A DNA stretch of 64,000 bases from Micromonospora sp. NBC_01699 (GTDB taxonomy: Bacteria > Actinomycetota > Actinomycetes > Mycobacteriales > Micromonosporaceae): NCBI RefSeq assembly GCF_036250065.1, contig NZ_CP109199.1, positions 8,186,083 through 8,250,082 on the forward strand, written 5' to 3'. The notes under the pieces were generated by a model. The model was not told the origin of the DNA. It worked only from the letters and a program-made list of their open reading frames with translations, and did no database searches. A program made the translations under genes and the position numbers. Positions within the stretch are counted from its first letter, which is position 1. The number at the start of each line of letters is the position of its first letter. This document shows, piece after piece, positions 42,328 through 51,629 of the stretch.

Positions 42328-43683
42328 TTACTCCGCTGTGGGTGCCGGGCGGGCGGCGTTGGTGACGGCGGCGCGGTAGCGGGTCACCGCCCGTGCGGCG
42401 AGCCGCTGGGCGGCGGCCGAGTCGCCGGCTGCGGCGGCGAGCATCGCGGCACCGGGCAGTAGCCGTGCCGCGAGCCGCAGCAGCACCCAGCCACCGGCCT
42501 GCGCGGTGAGCGGTGCGGCAAGTCGCCAGCCCGCCTCCGCCAGCCGGTGCAGGCCGCCGCCGTCACCGTCCGGCGTGGCCGCGATGGCGGCGTCGAGCGC
42601 GTCGCGGGCACTGCGGTCGTCCGGATGCACCTGGGTCAGGACCAGCAGGTCGACGGCACGTTCCGGGTGGGTGGGGTCCAGGCCGTGGGCGGCGGCGAGG
42701 TGCAGCACCAACTCGGCCTGGGTCCAGGAGACCACCGCCAGCTCGGCGAGCGGTGCGAACAGGCCGGCGGCGGCCGATGCCGCGCCACCCGCGCCGGCCA
42801 GCCGGACGAACCGGGTGGTGACCAGCCGGGCCAGGCCGTCGGTGGTCGCGGTGGGATAACTGCCCCGGGTACGGGCCGACCACGCCTCGGCGGTGGGCCC
42901 GAACGTGCGTACGGCGGCGAGGGCCAGCAGTTCGGGGGTGAAGCCGGGGTGCTCGAACAGCCGCGTGCCAATCGGCGCTACGGGCCGGCTCGACGCTACG
43001 GGTCGCACCGGTGCTATCGGTCCCGTCGGCGCTATCGGTCCCGTCGGCGCCGCCTGGGCGGGTACGGGCGGTGATTCGGCGGGTTTGATGGATGTCGCCG
43101 CCTTGGCGGTTTTGACGGTCTTTGTAGCCTTTGCAGGCTTTGTGGTGGCGGCCTTGCGAGGGGTCCGCTTGACCGGTGCCGGTAGGGGTGTGGATGCCGG
43201 GGTGGCTGCGGCGTCGGGGACGGTTCCGAGGTCGGGTCCGGGTTGGGGTGGGGTCGGGGCGGAGGGGACGGCCCTGTCGGTGGTTTCGGCGTGGGCCGGT
43301 TGCTTCGTGGTGGCCTTCGCCGACGTGGTCGCCTTGCGAGCAGGGGTCGACTTCCTCGGCGCGGTCGCCTTTCGGGGGGCGGTGACCCGGGCCGGCTCGG
43401 GCTGGGGCGTCGGTGGTTCGGTGGTGACGCCGGAAGCTGGCCCGTGCTCATCCGGCTCATCCGGCTCGACGGGAGGCGGCGCTGGGCGCGGCGGCTGCTC
43501 ATCGGGCGGGGGCTGGAAGAGCACCGCCGGCGCTGCCCCGGCCGTACGCGCGGTGGCGGTCGGTGGTGGGGCGTCCGGCTGCGGCGGGGCGGTGAAGGCC
43601 GCCCTCGGCGTACGGGAGCGGGGCGCCGACTTCGCCTGCGGTCGGCGGCCGGGCGCTGGATCGGTGGGCGGCTGCTCCTCCAT
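42328..43683 (-). CDS. Pro/Ala/Lys-rich protein with helical C-terminal domain
   Basis: A 451-residue protein that I do not recognise. The first 225 residues or so are disordered: Pro-rich, then histone-H1-like stretches (RKATAPRKSTPARKATTSAKATTKQ, TPRKAATTKPAKATKTVKTAKAA), then TGPIAPTGPIAPVRP repeats. The rest is predicted alpha-helical (GFTPELLALAAVRTFGPTAEAWSA, GLARLVTTRFVRLAGAGGAASAAAGLFAPLAELAVVSWTQAELVLHLAAAHG) with amphipathic or membrane-associated helices. The basic linker could bind DNA or the wall polyanion. Confidence 0.7.
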   Translation of the reverse strand: MEEQPPTDPAPGRRPQAKSAPRSRTPRAAFTAPPQPDAPPPTATARTAGAAPAVLFQPPPDEQPPRPAPPPVEPDEPDEHGPASGVTTEPPTPQPEPARVTAPRKATAPRKSTPARKATTSAKATTKQPAHAETTDRAVPSAPTPPQPGPDLGTVPDAAATPASTPLPAPVKRTPRKAATTKPAKATKTVKTAKAATSIKPAESPPVPAQAAPTGPIAPTGPIAPVRPVASSRPVAPIGTRLFEHPGFTPELLALAAVRTFGPTAEAWSARTRGSYPTATTDGLARLVTTRFVRLAGAGGAASAAAGLFAPLAELAVVSWTQAELVLHLAAAHGLDPTHPERAVDLLVLTQVHPDDRSARDALDAAIAATPDGDGGGLHRLAEAGWRLAAPLTAQAGGWVLLRLAARLLPGAAMLAAAAGDSAAAQRLAARAVTRYRAAVTNAARPAPTAE

Positions 43684-43851
43684 GCCCAGCGAGCCTAGTC
43701 CGGTTGACCGAGCTTCACCTCCCGGAAGTTGTGCGTACGAGCCAGGTCCGCCGTGTCGCGCACGCCCGCAGCACGGCGGACGGGATACTCGCTTTGCCTC
43801 TCCCGGTAGGGGACCTGTATTCTCGATCGGCGGTGGTCTGCTGACCACCGG

Positions 43852-43942
43852 GGAGACTTCGCCTAGTCTGGTCTATGGCGCCGCACTGCTAATGCGGTTG
43901 GGGTCTTAAAGCCCCTCCCGGGTTCGAATCCCGGAGTCTCCG
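43852..43942 (+). tRNA. tRNA-Ser (anticodon GCT)
   Basis: Acceptor GGAGACT pairs with AGTCTCC (43935-43941), discriminator G. Anticodon stem CCGCA/TGCGG with loop CTGCTAA, anticodon GCT at 43888-43890. Long variable arm and GGTTCGAATCC T-loop. CCA is not encoded. Confidence 0.95.
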
Positions 43943-43977
43943 CGCGAGATTGGCTTGTGTATGCTGATCGAGCACCT

Positions 43978-44050
43978 GCGCCCGTAGCTCAACGGATAGA
44001 GCATCTGACTACGGATCAGAAGGTTAGGGGTTCGAGTCCCTTCGGGCGCA
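43978..44050 (+). tRNA. tRNA-Arg (anticodon ACG)
   Basis: Acceptor GCGCCCG pairs with CGGGCGC (44043-44049), discriminator A. Anticodon stem TCTGA/TCAGA with loop CTACGGA, anticodon ACG. GGTTCGAGTCC T-loop. Arg-ACG genes are common integration sites, and the sequence after this tRNA is rich in gene remnants. Confidence 0.95.
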
Positions 44051-44059
44051 CAGCATCAA

Positions 44060-44097
44060 AAGGGGTCTGACCTGCCGAAACGGTGGTCAGGCCCCTT
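44060..44097 (+). terminator. Terminator after tRNA-Arg
   Basis: Stem AAGGGGTCTGACC with GGTCAGGCCCCTT (one G-U pair) and a 12-nt loop, starting 10 bp after the tRNA. Confidence 0.88.
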
Positions 44098-44304
44098 CGC
44101 TGGTCTGTCCCTTGTGGATGATTGGGTGCTCGGTGGGTGCTCGTGCGACGAGCATCCCTCACGTCCTGCTCTGTCCGGTGGACCCGTGCCTAGTCCGGCT
44201 GGGTTTGATCATGGTGTGCCCTGTAGGCACGGAAGCCCAAATAGTGGGACATGGTGTTCCCTGGGTGGAGTGCGGCTACGGCCGTAACCAAAACGTGACA
44301 AAGT

Positions 44305-45000
44305 ACTACTAGGTGCGCGGGCCGGGAGCGGGGCATCATCGCCGACTGCACCACCCGCATGACCGACGGGGTGCGCGGGTCGACCGCGGGGTAGCCGGCC
44401 GACCGGTACGTGTCCACGGTGGCCTCGGCGCGGAACCGCAGCATCCGGTCGAACGGGGTGAGTCGGCCGGTGGCGGCTCGACCACCGGCACCACCTCGCC
44501 CGAACCGACCAGCGCCACCATCGCGTCCACACCGGTCTCGGTGACGCCGGCCACCAGCCGCGCCCACGGCGCCAGCCAGTCCGGCGAGATCTCCAGCGCC
44601 AGCACGGGCCGCGCAACCGACCCTCGGCGTCGTCGGGCCGGACCGTCAGGCCGAGCCGCCCGGCGGAGTCGGTGGCCAGGTACCGGACCCGGACGTCGCG
44701 GAAGGCACCGAGTTCCCCGCAGATCGCGAGACCTCGCCGACCAGACCGTCCCAGAGTGCCCCGGCCGGACCCCAGTTCCTCGTGCCCCCGCCCGTCGGCG
44801 CAGCCGATGAACTCAAGCATCCGGTCCAGACCCTGGTCGCCGAGCCGGTCCCAGCGGCGCTCCCAGCCGAACCATTCCCGGCTGTCGTCCAGCCTGGCCG
44901 TGTCCCGGACCAGCACCGGATGCCGGCAGCCGAGGATGGACCAGGGCTGCGCCGGCCACAGTCACCAGTGGTCGACGTCGATGTCCGGGCTCAACTCGGA
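44305..45000 (-). pseudogene. Frameshifted remnant of a hypothetical gene
   Basis: Protein-like sequence on the minus strand is spread over three frames: LVRDTARLDDSREWFGWERRWDRLGDQGLDRMLEFIGCADG..DVRVRYLATDSAGRLGLTVRPDD (about 44600-44920), ISPDWLAPWARLVAGVTETGVDAMVALVGSGEVVPVVEPP (about 44470-44605) and PFDRMLRFRAEATVDTYRSAGYPAVDPRTPSVMRVVQSAM (about 44330-44465). No intact frame links them. I do not know the parent family. At least two indels are needed to explain it. Confidence 0.6.
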
Positions 45001-45056
45001 CGAGGTCATGTACCGCCGCCCATCGTCTTGCAACTCGGTGGTGCATGCGGCCAAGC

Positions 45057-45533
45057 TCAGGTGGGCGCAAGCCATTCGGCCACCCTGTCGGTGAAAATCA
45101 CCTCATAGGGAAGACCTTGTAGGTCTTCCGCGGTCACATCCAGGCCGCGAGCCCGAGCTAGCTCGGCCAGCCTTGACCAATCGTGTTCCTGCTCCATTGC
45201 GCACTCTTCATCGTCGGGAAGCACGGCGCTCAAAATTTGCTGGGTGATGCTTTTCCGAGTCTCGACGAGCGGTACAACACCACCTGGGACACCGGTTGAC
45301 CTAGCAGTGACACTGAACCCGCGTTCCGCATGCAGGAGCACGCGCCGGCCGTCCTCCAGCGTCGCGAACTCGCTGACTATGAAGCTCCGGGTACTCGCAT
45401 CCTCGGGGTACTCCCCAAGCAGATCGCAGCTGGCGCCCAGGCCAACAACACGGCCGGGCTCGACCCGGGGAAGATTCTTGGGAGCACGGTAGGCGCCCGG
45501 GGCCGGGCGCCAGCCGGCTTCTCCGCTGCTCAC
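45057..45533 (-). CDS. Hypothetical protein
   Basis: A 158-residue protein starting at a GTG after GGGAGCGAGACA (VSSGEAGWRPAPGAYRAP). The first half is beta-rich (RVLLHAERGFSVTARS, VPLVETRKSITQQILSAVLPDDE) and the C-terminus forms a small helical tail with WSRLAELARARGLDVTAEDLQGLPYEVIFTDRVAEWLAP. I recognise no family. It is soluble. A longer frame reaches 45599. Confidence 0.55.
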   Translation of the reverse strand: MSSGEAGWRPAPGAYRAPKNLPRVEPGRVVGLGASCDLLGEYPEDASTRSFIVSEFATLEDGRRVLLHAERGFSVTARSTGVPGGVVPLVETRKSITQQILSAVLPDDEECAMEQEHDWSRLAELARARGLDVTAEDLQGLPYEVIFTDRVAEWLAPT

Positions 45534-45761
45534 TGTCTCGCTCCCGAAGCTCCTGTGATCGCTCCTGCTGTCACTTTGCAAACCGTGCCACCTGATCACA
45601 AGTTACGGGCGTCGCTGTGACAGCGGCGGTTGTTGGTCAGGGGCTACATTCGAGGTCCGCGTGTGGCCCGTAATGCATCCCGGAAGGGTCGGCGACACCG
45701 TTCAGATCGACATCAGTAACCACCTGGGCGGTTGCACTGGCGGGCGTAGGTCCGGTGGTGC

Positions 45762-45950
45762 TCACCGCGCCAGTTCCCGATCCAACAGGGCCACGAAGGT
45801 GGCGTGGTCGGGCAGGCCGTTGATGGGCGTGCCGTTGATGAAGAAGGTGGGGGTGCCTCGGACGCCGAGGGTGGCCCCGTCGCGTTGGTCGGTTGCCACC
45901 CGCTCGGCGAAATCCGGGTCCTGGGTAGGTGTCCCGAATCGTTCCACGGA
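45762..45950 (-). pseudogene. DsbA-family thioredoxin fold, C-terminal fragment
   Basis: About 60 residues (FAERVATDQRDGATLGVRGTPTFFINGTPINGLPDHATFVALLDRELAR) are the clear C-terminus of a DsbA-like oxidoreductase with the cis-Pro loop GVRGTPTFFING. The N-terminal domain with the CxxC active site is absent. The frame upstream of about 45950 is unrelated sequence. Confidence 0.8.
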
Positions 45951-46111
45951 GCCGGCGGCGGCGCGCCGTGGTCGTCGAGTCCGACAACGGGACACATGCC
46001 CTTCGAGATCCCGACAACCCTCGGTACGCGACGTAACCTGGCGGCCGCGAAGGTGTCCCCCGTCGAGGTCGAGACCGGCGAAACCGTCAGCCTGATCTTC
46101 GGGGAAGACGC

Positions 46112-46408
46112 CGTACGGGGTCACCCGAGCATCACCCCGGCCGCCTCTACCGATTCGGCGGTGCAGCGGCGGTCACCGCGTTTGGTCTCGCCGCTGTCGC
46201 CAACGCTGTCGCCGATGCCGTGAACACGACGCTCGGTGTCGGGCTGGCGATCACCGCGGCCGTCCTGCTCGTCACCGGGGCGGTTGGCGTCGTCGCCGCC
46301 TGGACCATCACCACCCGCATCGAACGCGCGGCGCGTCTCCCGGGTGCACAGTCGATGATCAGTCCCCACGACGTGCATTGGGGCAACAGCGATGTGCTGA
46401 GCGGGTGA
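46112..46408 (+). pseudogene. Possible membrane-protein fragment
   Basis: An open stretch reading ...GRLYRFGGAAAVTAFGLAAVANAVADAVNTTLGVGLAITAAVLLVTGAVGVVAAWTITTRIERAARLPG. It shows two convincing hydrophobic helices and good codon bias, but no proper start. A GTG at 46220 would give 62 residues. It is probably a remnant of a larger protein I cannot name. Confidence 0.35.
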
Positions 46409-46863
46409 GTGACGGTCACGTTGAGCTTCGAGACCGGCGAAACCCGCCGATTCAGTGCCAACGGCGTGACCGGCGTGCGGCTGGCGCAGCAGTTCGGGAA
46501 GCTTCTCGGCGCAGCCGCGCCTGAGCGACAGGGGGTCGCCCACACCCGAACCACCAGCGCAGACCGTCACGACGGCACCCGCTAGCGACCCCGCCACCGT
46601 ACGATGCTCGCGGAGCGGGCGGCACGACTTCCGTCCGGGACACCGCGGGTACGATCCGGGCAGGGCCAGGCGAACATCGCGCGGTAACACCAGTTCGCTG
46701 GTGCCCCAGGAGCCGAACGTGACACTGCCTCGCCGCGCGGGAGCTGGGCCGGCCCGCGCGGATCGGGCAGCGGGATCCGCGCGGGCGTACTGGTACGGGT
46801 ACCTCATCGTCGACCGACCTGACGTCCACCTCGGGCGGGGGATCGTGACGAGGAGAAAGGGGA
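46409..46863. other. Intergenic region with no clear gene
   Basis: Short open frames on both strands show mixed codon use but none has a ribosome site or recognisable motif. It may contain further gene debris. Confidence 0.4.
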
Positions 46864-47889
46864 TCAGCCCGGGCGTCGGAATCCGACGACGGGCATGACG
46901 TCGATGCTGCTCATCTTGACGAAATCGCCGGTGCGGGGGGCGTGCACCATCAGGCCGTTGCCGACATACATGCCCATGTGGTGGAGGTCGCCGTAGAAGA
47001 ACACCAGGTCGCCGGGGCGGGCCTGGGCGCGGGGAATGACCTTGCCCTCGGTCCACTGCTTTCCGGTGTGGTGGGTCAGGGAGACCCCGGCCTTGCCCCA
47101 GGCGAACTGGGTGAGACCGGAGCAGTCGAACGAGTTCGGCCCGTTGCTGGCCCACACGTACGGCTTGCCGATCTGGGCGCACGCGGTCTTCACCGCGGTA
47201 CCCGCGGGACCCCCGATGTAGGTCGCGGGACAGGGCCCCTTGCGCAGCGCGCCACCGGCGGTGCTCGATCCGTACGCCGCCTGCCGCAACTGCTCCAGCC
47301 GCTTGATCTCCCCGTCGATCTGCTTGCGCTTGCCGGCCAGCTCGGTGTCCTGCTTCGTCTGCTGCGCGATCAACCCGTCGAGCTTCGCCTTTTCGGCGTT
47401 GAACTTGTCCCGGGCGGCGACCACTTCCGTGATCTGCTGCTGCTCCTCGCGGGCCAGCCGGTCGAGAAGCGTCAGCTGATCGGTGAGCATCATCGGGTCA
47501 CCGCTGGCCAGCAACGCGTTCAGGGTGGATGACGGGCCGCTGCGGTAGTACCGGGAGGCGAGCTCGCCGACCCGCCCGAGGGCCATGTCGACCTGAAGTG
47601 CGAGCGGTTGGATCTTCCGCTTCAGCTCGTCGGACTTCTTCCGGTTGACGAGCAACTGGCTGTGGACCTTGTTGTACTCCTCGATGGTCGGCTCAAGCTG
47701 TTCCCACTGCTTGTCCATCTGCGTTTCGATCTCCTGCGGCGTGGGCGCCGCGTGCGCGATGGCGCCGGGCGCCAGGCCGACACAGACGGCCGTGGCGATT
47801 AGCAGCAGGCCGCGGAGCGTTCGCAGTGGCCTGACGTGAGGGGCGATCGGCCGATCCGGCGAGCGGGACTGGGTGGGCGGGTTTGCCAC
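46864..47889 (-). CDS. Secreted NlpC/P60 peptidoglycan endopeptidase (RipA-like)
   Basis: A 341-residue wall hydrolase. Signal peptide (about 20-48, cut after AHAA) is followed by a long coiled coil (about 55-200, heptad-rich with KKSDELKRKIQ and EEQQQITEVVAARDKFNAEKAKLD), then an NlpC/P60 domain with NSFDCSGLTQFAWGKAG (Cys), DLHHMGMYVGNG (His) and LMVHAPRTG. It should cut D-Glu/meso-DAP bonds during cell separation. The start is GTG with AAGGAGTCGTACTG upstream. It is intact although its neighbours are broken. Confidence 0.92.
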   Translation of the reverse strand: MANPPTQSRSPDRPIAPHVRPLRTLRGLLLIATAVCVGLAPGAIAHAAPTPQEIETQMDKQWEQLEPTIEEYNKVHSQLLVNRKKSDELKRKIQPLALQVDMALGRVGELASRYYRSGPSSTLNALLASGDPMMLTDQLTLLDRLAREEQQQITEVVAARDKFNAEKAKLDGLIAQQTKQDTELAGKRKQIDGEIKRLEQLRQAAYGSSTAGGALRKGPCPATYIGGPAGTAVKTACAQIGKPYVWASNGPNSFDCSGLTQFAWGKAGVSLTHHTGKQWTEGKVIPRAQARPGDLVFFYGDLHHMGMYVGNGLMVHAPRTGDFVKMSSIDVMPVVGFRRPG

Positions 47890-47988
47890 CAGTACGACTC
47901 CTTAATTGATTGACCGTCGGGGTGCCTCTCCGGGGGCTGAGGAGGGGGAGGCCGACGCCCCACAACCGGTCGATGCCCCACATTAGGG

Positions 47989-48050
47989 AAGGGTCCACTC
48001 CGACGCAAGATAGGAGATAGCCTGCCCGGTATAGGAACACAGGGACCCTT
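47989..48050. repeat. Element C, copy 1: inverted repeat around a 25-bp conserved core
   Basis: Flanking 8-bp perfect inverted repeat AAGGGTCC (47989-47996) and GGACCCTT (48043-48050). The core at 47997-48021 (ACTCCGACGCAAGATAGGAG plus ATAGC) matches 62711-62735 at 24 of 25 positions, in the same orientation. Both copies lie upstream of a CDF metal-transporter locus. Confidence 0.8.
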
Positions 48051-48180
48051 GGTGGTGGAGGTCGTTGTTAGTCGGGCCACGGGCCACGCGCTCGCTTGGG
48101 AGTGCGGGACCGCAGCGTCGAACCGAACCGATCCGCTGCTCTCCGGAGTCGACGAACACCCTGTTCGATCCAGCTGTCTC

Positions 48181-48804
48181 ATGCGCATCGCAGTCAATCC
48201 AAGCTTGCGTATGCGGCACCGCAAACGCCTCTGGACGGCGTTCGTCGTCCTGGCCGTGTTCATGCTGGTCGAAGGCGCGGCAGCCTTCTGGACCGGATCA
48301 CTGGCGCTGCTGTCCGACGCCGGGCACATGTTCACCGACATGCAGGGCATCGGCATGGCGTTGGCGGCTCGAGGTCGTCGGCGACCTACTCGGCTCACTC
48401 GGGGTGATCGCCGCGGCCATCATCATCGCCACCACCGGGTGGCTGTACGCCGACCTCGTCGTAGCGGTCGCGGTGGGCCGTTCATCCTCCCGCGCACCTG
48501 GTAACTGGGCCGGTCCGCGGTGCGGGTACTGGTACAGGCGGCACCGGAGCACCTCGACGTCGGCGAGGTCGAGACCCGGCTGCGGCAGGTGCCGGGCGTC
48601 ACGGACGTCCACGACCTGCACGTGTGGACCCTGACCTCAGGCATGGACGTGGTGTCGGCGCATCTCACCCTCGCCGAGGGAGCCGATTCGGCCACCGTGC
48701 TCGCCGACGCGCGCGAGCAACTGCATGAGGGTTTCGGCATTGACCACGCCACCCTTCAGGTCGAGCCGCGCACCGCGGCGCAGGACTGCCAGGACTCCTG
48801 GTAA
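48181..48804 (+). pseudogene. Broken CDF-family cation transporter
   Basis: Three frames are needed to read it. The N-terminus (RHRKRLWTAFVVLAVFMLVEGAAAFWTGSLALLSDAGHMFTD) is at about 48181-48375. EVVGDLLGSLGVIAAAIIIATTGWLYADLVVAVAVG is at about 48375-48480. VRVLVQAAPEHLDVGEVETRLRQVPGVTDVHDLHVWTLTSG..HLTLAEGA follows at 48520-48804. Helices three and four are deleted and a frameshift interrupts the segment ending FILPRTW. It cannot make a working zinc/cobalt/cadmium exporter. Confidence 0.88.
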
Positions 48805-48883
48805 CGGCCGGGAACTTCCCCGCAGTCCGCAACGACTACCCGTGGGCCACCCGTCCCCGCAGGTCACAGGAGTTGACGAAGAA

Positions 48884-49459
48884 ATGCGCCCGCTGCGCCG
48901 AGTCGTGGCCGTCCTCGCCGCCTGCGTGATCGCAGCGGTCATCGCACCGTCCCCGGCCTGGGCACACAACTCGCTCCGCACGTCGACCCCCGCGAAAGGT
49001 GCGACCCTCGACGTGCCGCCGACGCAGGTGGTGTTGGAGTTCGCCGAGCGCCTGGACCCGCAGTTCACCACCATCGCCGTGACCACGGCGCGGGGGATGG
49101 CGGTCACCGTGGGCAAGCCGGTCGTCGACGGGGTACGCGGCACCCAGGCCCTGACCCAGCCGCTGGCCGCCGGCACATACACGGTGGCGTTCCGGGTCGT
49201 CTCAGTCGACGGCCACCCCGTACAGGGATCACAGGTTTTCACCCTCACCGCCGCTGGCGTAACCCCGACAACCCCGACCCCCGCGTCAATTGCCGGGTCA
49301 CCAACACCAACACCACCTGCTGCCGCCGTCACCGCAGCTGACAGCGCCACAGGCCGATCCGGCTCCGCGCTGGGATGGGGCCTCGGCGCCGCGGCACTGG
49401 TGGCCGCTGTCGGGGGCGCCGTCAGCGTCCTGCTGCGGCGCAGGACCAGCCGGTCGTGA
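48884..49459 (+). CDS. copC: CopC-domain copper-binding protein
   Basis: A 191-residue exported protein. The signal peptide is cut at AWA, leaving His as the mature first residue (HNSLRTSTPAKGATLDVPP), the copper ligand of CopC. A second ligand region is VDGHPVQGSQVFTLTAAG. A Pro/Thr linker and a C-terminal membrane helix (LGAAALVAAVGGAVSVLL) anchor it. The start ATG has AGGAG upstream. Its stop overlaps the start of the CopD-CtaG gene (GTGA), so they are translated together. Confidence 0.92.
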   Translation: MRPLRRVVAVLAACVIAAVIAPSPAWAHNSLRTSTPAKGATLDVPPTQVVLEFAERLDPQFTTIAVTTARGMAVTVGKPVVDGVRGTQALTQPLAAGTYTVAFRVVSVDGHPVQGSQVFTLTAAGVTPTTPTPASIAGSPTPTPPAAAVTAADSATGRSGSALGWGLGAAALVAAVGGAVSVLLRRRTSRS

Positions 49460-51513
49460 CCAGGACAGCAGTCCACGGCTGGTGGCCGCGCGCGGTCGCG
49501 GGCATGGCGGTCGCGGGCGGCGTGATGGCCGCGTTGCTCTGGTACGGCGGCGCGGCCCGCCGTGAGTCCCTGCCCGGACTGGTCGACCCCGGGGCAGTCA
49601 CCGTGTGGGCGGTGCCCGCCGCCCGGCTGGGCATGCAGGTGTTCGCGGTCGCGACGATCGGGCTCCTGCTCGCGGCAGTGCTGCTCTCACCTCGCAGCGA
49701 CGCGGGCGGCCTGTCCGCGACCGGGTACCGGCGGGTCCGTGCCGCCGGCTGGGCCGCCTTGGCCTGGTGCCTGTCGTCCGTCGCCGCGCTGTGCTACACC
49801 CTGGCCGACCTCCTCGGAGTTCCCGTCGCCGACGCCGTCTCCATCAACGCGGTGATCAATTTCGCGACCACGGTGGGACTCGGCCGCGCCCTCGGGCTGT
49901 CCGCGTGGCTCGCCGCGGTGATCTTCTTGCTCTGCCGCGCCGCCATCACCCCGCGCGGTGCGACGACCGCCCTCGTCCTCGCGGTCGTCGCCGTCATGCC
50001 CCCGGTGTTCACCGGCCACGCCGCCGCGGCGAGTAACCACCAACTCGCCGTGTCCGGGCTGCTGTTGCACGTCGTCCCGGTAGCGGTCTGGGCCGGCGGG
50101 CTACTCGCCCTGGCCCTGACGAATCGGGCACCGACGGCGGCGCTGCCCGTCGCGGTACGCCGGTTCTCACCACTGGCGACCGTCTGCCTGGCCCTCGTCG
50201 GGGTATCCGGGCTCCTCTCGGCCTACGTCCGGCTGCCCGACCTCGGCACGCTCGTCGACACCCGCTACGGCCAACTCGTCCTGATCAAGGTGATCGCCCT
50301 GGTCGGGCTCGGCGCCGCCGGGTGGTGGCAGCGCCGGGCCGCGATGCCCGCCCTGAACGCGGGGGACCGCCTCCGGTTCGTCACCACCGCCACCGTCGAA
50401 GTGCTCCTGTTCGCCGCCGCCATCGGCACCGCCGTCGCCCTGTCCCGAACCCCGGCACCGGTCCAGGCGGCCGGCGAGGAAAGCATCGCCCAGGCGCTGC
50501 TCGGCTACCCGATGCCGGGCCCGCTGACCGCCGACGGTCTGCTCGGCGACTGGCTTCCGGAACCGTTGTCGATCGCCGCGGCCGTCATCGCCGCCGGCCT
50601 CTACCTGCGCGGCGTGTGGCGGCTGCACCGGCGCGGCGACACGTGGCCGCTGTCGCGGACCGTGGTGTTCCTGGCCGGCTGGGCGGTCATCGTCGTGGCC
50701 ACCTCCGGCGGCGTCGCCCGGTACGCCCCGGTCCTGTTCAGCGTCCACATGACCCAGCACCTGCTCCTGACCATGGTCGCCCCGATCCTGCTCGCCCTGT
50801 CCGGCCCGGTCACCCTGGCCCTGCGGGCACTACCCGCCTCGAAAGACCCGCACTGGCCAGGCCCGAGGGAGTGGATCCAGGCCGCCCTGCACTCCCGGCC
50901 GGCGCGGGTGCTGACCCATCCGGTGGTCGCCCTGGCCCTCTACGTCGGCAGCCTCTACGCGATGTACTTCACCGGCCTCTACGAGATGGCGCTGCGTTCC
51001 CACGCCACCCACCTGATCGTCATGATCCACTTCGTCGCCACCGGCTATCTCCTCTTCTGGGTGGTCATCGGCGTCGACCCCGCCCCCCGCCGCCCACCCC
51101 ACCCTGTGCGGATGCTCCTCGTGCTGGTGGCGATGGTCCTGCACGCCTTCCTCGGCGTCGCCCTCATGCAGTCCCGCACCCTGGTTGCCGCGGACTGGTT
51201 CACCGCCCTGGCCCGACCCTGGGGCGACACCCCGCTGGACGACCAACGCACCGCCGGTGGCATCGCCTGGTCCTTCGGGGAGATACCGACCCTGATCGTC
51301 CTGGCCGTTCTCCTGGTCCAGTGGATCCGCGCCGACGAACGCGAACAGCGGCGCCTGGACCGCGCGGCCGACCGCGCGCAAGCCGAAGGCCACGAAGACG
51401 ACGCCCTCGCCGCGTACAACACCATGCTCACCCGCCTCGCCCAACGCGACCAGGCGACCGCCGACCGCCAACCCGACGGCGCCCCCGAGACGCCACACCA
51501 TGCGGATACCTGA
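49456..51513 (+). CDS. CopD / CtaG (caa3 assembly factor) fusion protein
   Basis: A 685-residue polytopic membrane protein. The first half matches CopD copper-import domains (NHQLAVSGLLLHVVPVAVWAGGLLALAL; RRFSPLATVCLALVGVSGLLSAYVRL; RYGQLVLIKVIALVGLGAAGWWQRR). The second half matches CtaG (SVHMTQHLLLTMVAPILLALSGPVTLALRALP; HFVATGYLLFWVVIGVDPAPR; WWxxFGEIPTL-like end). It should bring copper across the membrane for haem-copper oxidase assembly. A charged, helical C-terminal tail ends the protein. It is coupled to CopC by a four-base overlap. Confidence 0.92.
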   Translation: MTRTAVHGWWPRAVAGMAVAGGVMAALLWYGGAARRESLPGLVDPGAVTVWAVPAARLGMQVFAVATIGLLLAAVLLSPRSDAGGLSATGYRRVRAAGWAALAWCLSSVAALCYTLADLLGVPVADAVSINAVINFATTVGLGRALGLSAWLAAVIFLLCRAAITPRGATTALVLAVVAVMPPVFTGHAAAASNHQLAVSGLLLHVVPVAVWAGGLLALALTNRAPTAALPVAVRRFSPLATVCLALVGVSGLLSAYVRLPDLGTLVDTRYGQLVLIKVIALVGLGAAGWWQRRAAMPALNAGDRLRFVTTATVEVLLFAAAIGTAVALSRTPAPVQAAGEESIAQALLGYPMPGPLTADGLLGDWLPEPLSIAAAVIAAGLYLRGVWRLHRRGDTWPLSRTVVFLAGWAVIVVATSGGVARYAPVLFSVHMTQHLLLTMVAPILLALSGPVTLALRALPASKDPHWPGPREWIQAALHSRPARVLTHPVVALALYVGSLYAMYFTGLYEMALRSHATHLIVMIHFVATGYLLFWVVIGVDPAPRRPPHPVRMLLVLVAMVLHAFLGVALMQSRTLVAADWFTALARPWGDTPLDDQRTAGGIAWSFGEIPTLIVLAVLLVQWIRADEREQRRLDRAADRAQAEGHEDDALAAYNTMLTRLAQRDQATADRQPDGAPETPHHADT

Positions 51514-51629
51514 CCCGACAAGGTCACCACTACGAGTGGGCCGGCATGCTGCCGTGACACCGCGCAACGACAGGAGCGGGCAACCCTTCGCGGTCCGGCC
51601 GATGACCGGTTCGCGCAGGGGGTGACTTG

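Noticed and set aside
43978-44050. Duplicate of the tRNA-Arg 3' end as an attachment site inside the window
   Set aside because: I scanned for the T-arm and acceptor sequence downstream and saw no second copy before 64000.
47890-48100. c-di-AMP riboswitch before the NlpC/P60 gene
   Set aside because: None of the conserved ydaO blocks found at 34.6 kb is present on the minus strand here.
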